Source: Thiorhodovibrio litoralis (lineage in GTDB: Bacteria > Pseudomonadota > Gammaproteobacteria > Chromatiales > Chromatiaceae). Taken from it: a stretch of 64,000 nt of DNA. Both the position numbers and the translations under genes were made by a program. Below, in pieces: positions 63,407 to 64,000 of this stretch. The stretch is taken from positions 2,590,501 through 2,654,500 of the forward strand of contig NZ_CP121473.1 in the NCBI RefSeq assembly GCF_033954455.1. Direction: 5' to 3'. The notes under the pieces are model-generated. The model had not been told where the DNA came from, did no database searches, and worked only from the letters and a program-made list of their open reading frames with translations. Each line of letters opens with the position of its first letter. The first letter of the stretch is position 1.

Positions 63407-64000
63407 TTAATGGGCCAGCGGCTGGGGCTCAGGGCGGGCATCTTCCGGCGCTGGCAGCTCGGGGACCGGTCGACCAATGAAGTAGCCCTGCCCGAAGTCG
63501 ATGCCGAGCTCGATCAGGACATCGAGAATGGCCTCGGACTCGACGAATTCGGCGATGACTTTCTTGCCCATCGCGTGCGCCATTTCGGTGGCGGCGGTGA
63601 CGAAAATGCGATCCTCGGCATTGTGATCGAGGTTGCGAATGAAGCTGCCGTCGATTTTTACATCATCGACCGGGAGCTGTTTCAGGTAGGCATAGGAGGC
63701 AAAGCCGCTGCCAAAGTCGTCGAGCGCGAAGCGACAGCCGAGCGCGCGCAGGCTATTCATGCGGGCGATGGCAACCTCCATGTTGTCGATGGCGACGGTT
63801 TCGGTGATCTCGAGCGTCAGGCGTTGCGGGTCTATTCCTGAGGAGTGCAACACCTGCATCAGCTCGCCGTCCAGCGTCGGGTCGGCCAGCGACTTGGCCG
63901 ACAGGTTGACGGCCAGGGAGAGCCGCGGATGCTCGCTCAGCACGCGGACGGCATTGGCGATGACCCAGCGGTCGATGGCGTTGATCAGGCCGGTGCGTTC
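63407..64000 (-). CDS. EAL-domain c-di-GMP phosphodiesterase, C-terminal part
   Basis: Only the last 198 or so residues are inside the window; the frame is open to the right edge. EAL features present: VNLSAKSLADP, TLEITETVAIDN with metal Glu, LDDFGSGFASYAYLKQLPVDDVKIDGSFI with the DDFG metal motif and catalytic-loop Lys, FVESEAILDVLIELGIDFGQGYFIGRPVPE. These residues suggest an active enzyme. Whether a GGDEF or sensor domain precedes it cannot be seen. Confidence 0.92.
   Translation of the reverse strand, partial: ERTGLINAIDRWVIANAVRVLSEHPRLSLAVNLSAKSLADPTLDGELMQVLHSSGIDPQRLTLEITETVAIDNMEVAIARMNSLRALGCRFALDDFGSGFASYAYLKQLPVDDVKIDGSFIRNLDHNAEDRIFVTAATEMAHAMGKKVIAEFVESEAILDVLIELGIDFGQGYFIGRPVPELPAPEDARPEPQPLAH

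Overview
This window looks like the chromosome of a purple sulfur gammaproteobacterium of the Chromatiaceae (Allochromatium, Thiocapsa or Thiorhodovibrio relatives). The basis is a GC-rich sequence with gammaproteobacterial gene orders (rlmE-ftsH-folP-glmM, ratA-rnfH with bamE/fur, rluC-gph-sppA, xerD-dsbC) together with a HiPIP, a cytochrome c' paired with cytochrome b561, a sulfide:quinone oxidoreductase, soxB and soxXAKL. The genus is an inference. I saw no rRNA, tRNA, CRISPR array, insertion sequence or prophage.

Layout. 1-5 kb: a truncated dienelactone hydrolase, a GH72-like secreted glycosidase/transglycosidase, SQR with a small companion, and a TauD-type dioxygenase. 5-10 kb: cytochrome b561 and cytochrome c' facing each other, folD, a GlgC paralogue without its catalytic residues, and HiPIP. 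10-22 kb: housekeeping block (rlmE, ftsH, folP, glmM, an SNF transporter, ratA, rnfH, bamE, fur, a MenE-like ligase, a Sco-like protein, psd). 22-29.4 kb: the thiosulfate-oxidation locus, soxB facing away from a PAS histidine kinase/FixJ-type regulator pair, then soxX-soxA-soxK-soxL ending at a strong hairpin. 29.5-33.3 kb: pqiA-pqiB-pqiC lipid transport. 33.3-40 kb: rne followed by an overlapping sulfotransferase/glycosyltransferase/deacetylase set. 40-48.3 kb: rluC, gph, sppA, maf, ycgN, ogt, xerD, yajQ, dsbC, PP2C. 48.3-57.5 kb: secreted acetolactate decarboxylase, a DnaQ-like exonuclease, a cNMP/CBS/DUF294 protein, then a rearranged Sia-type switch (siaB, siaC, siaD, an orphan periplasmic binding protein, siaA) and a 5'-truncated HD-GYP gene. 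57.6-64 kb: a sodium:solute symporter whose small subunit is frameshifted, a secreted repeat protein, a 51-residue membrane peptide, fpr, and a partial EAL protein.

How it fits together. SQR and Sox feed electrons from sulfide and thiosulfate to quinone and c-type carriers; HiPIP is the likely periplasmic carrier to the reaction centre. The two-component pair sits where it could control sox. Three c-di-GMP proteins (SiaD cyclase, HD-GYP, EAL) plus the SiaABC partner-switch point to surface or biofilm control, perhaps tied to an extracellular ligand through the binding protein in the operon.

Most notable: the Sia operon with an embedded binding protein; the duplicated SoxK; a roughly 14-bp degenerate repeat array in the soxX leader; the catalytically dead-looking GlgC paralogue; the 12-13 unit secreted repeat protein; a bacterial GH72-like enzyme; and a recurring habit of short (12-15 bp) tandem repeats beside and inside genes.
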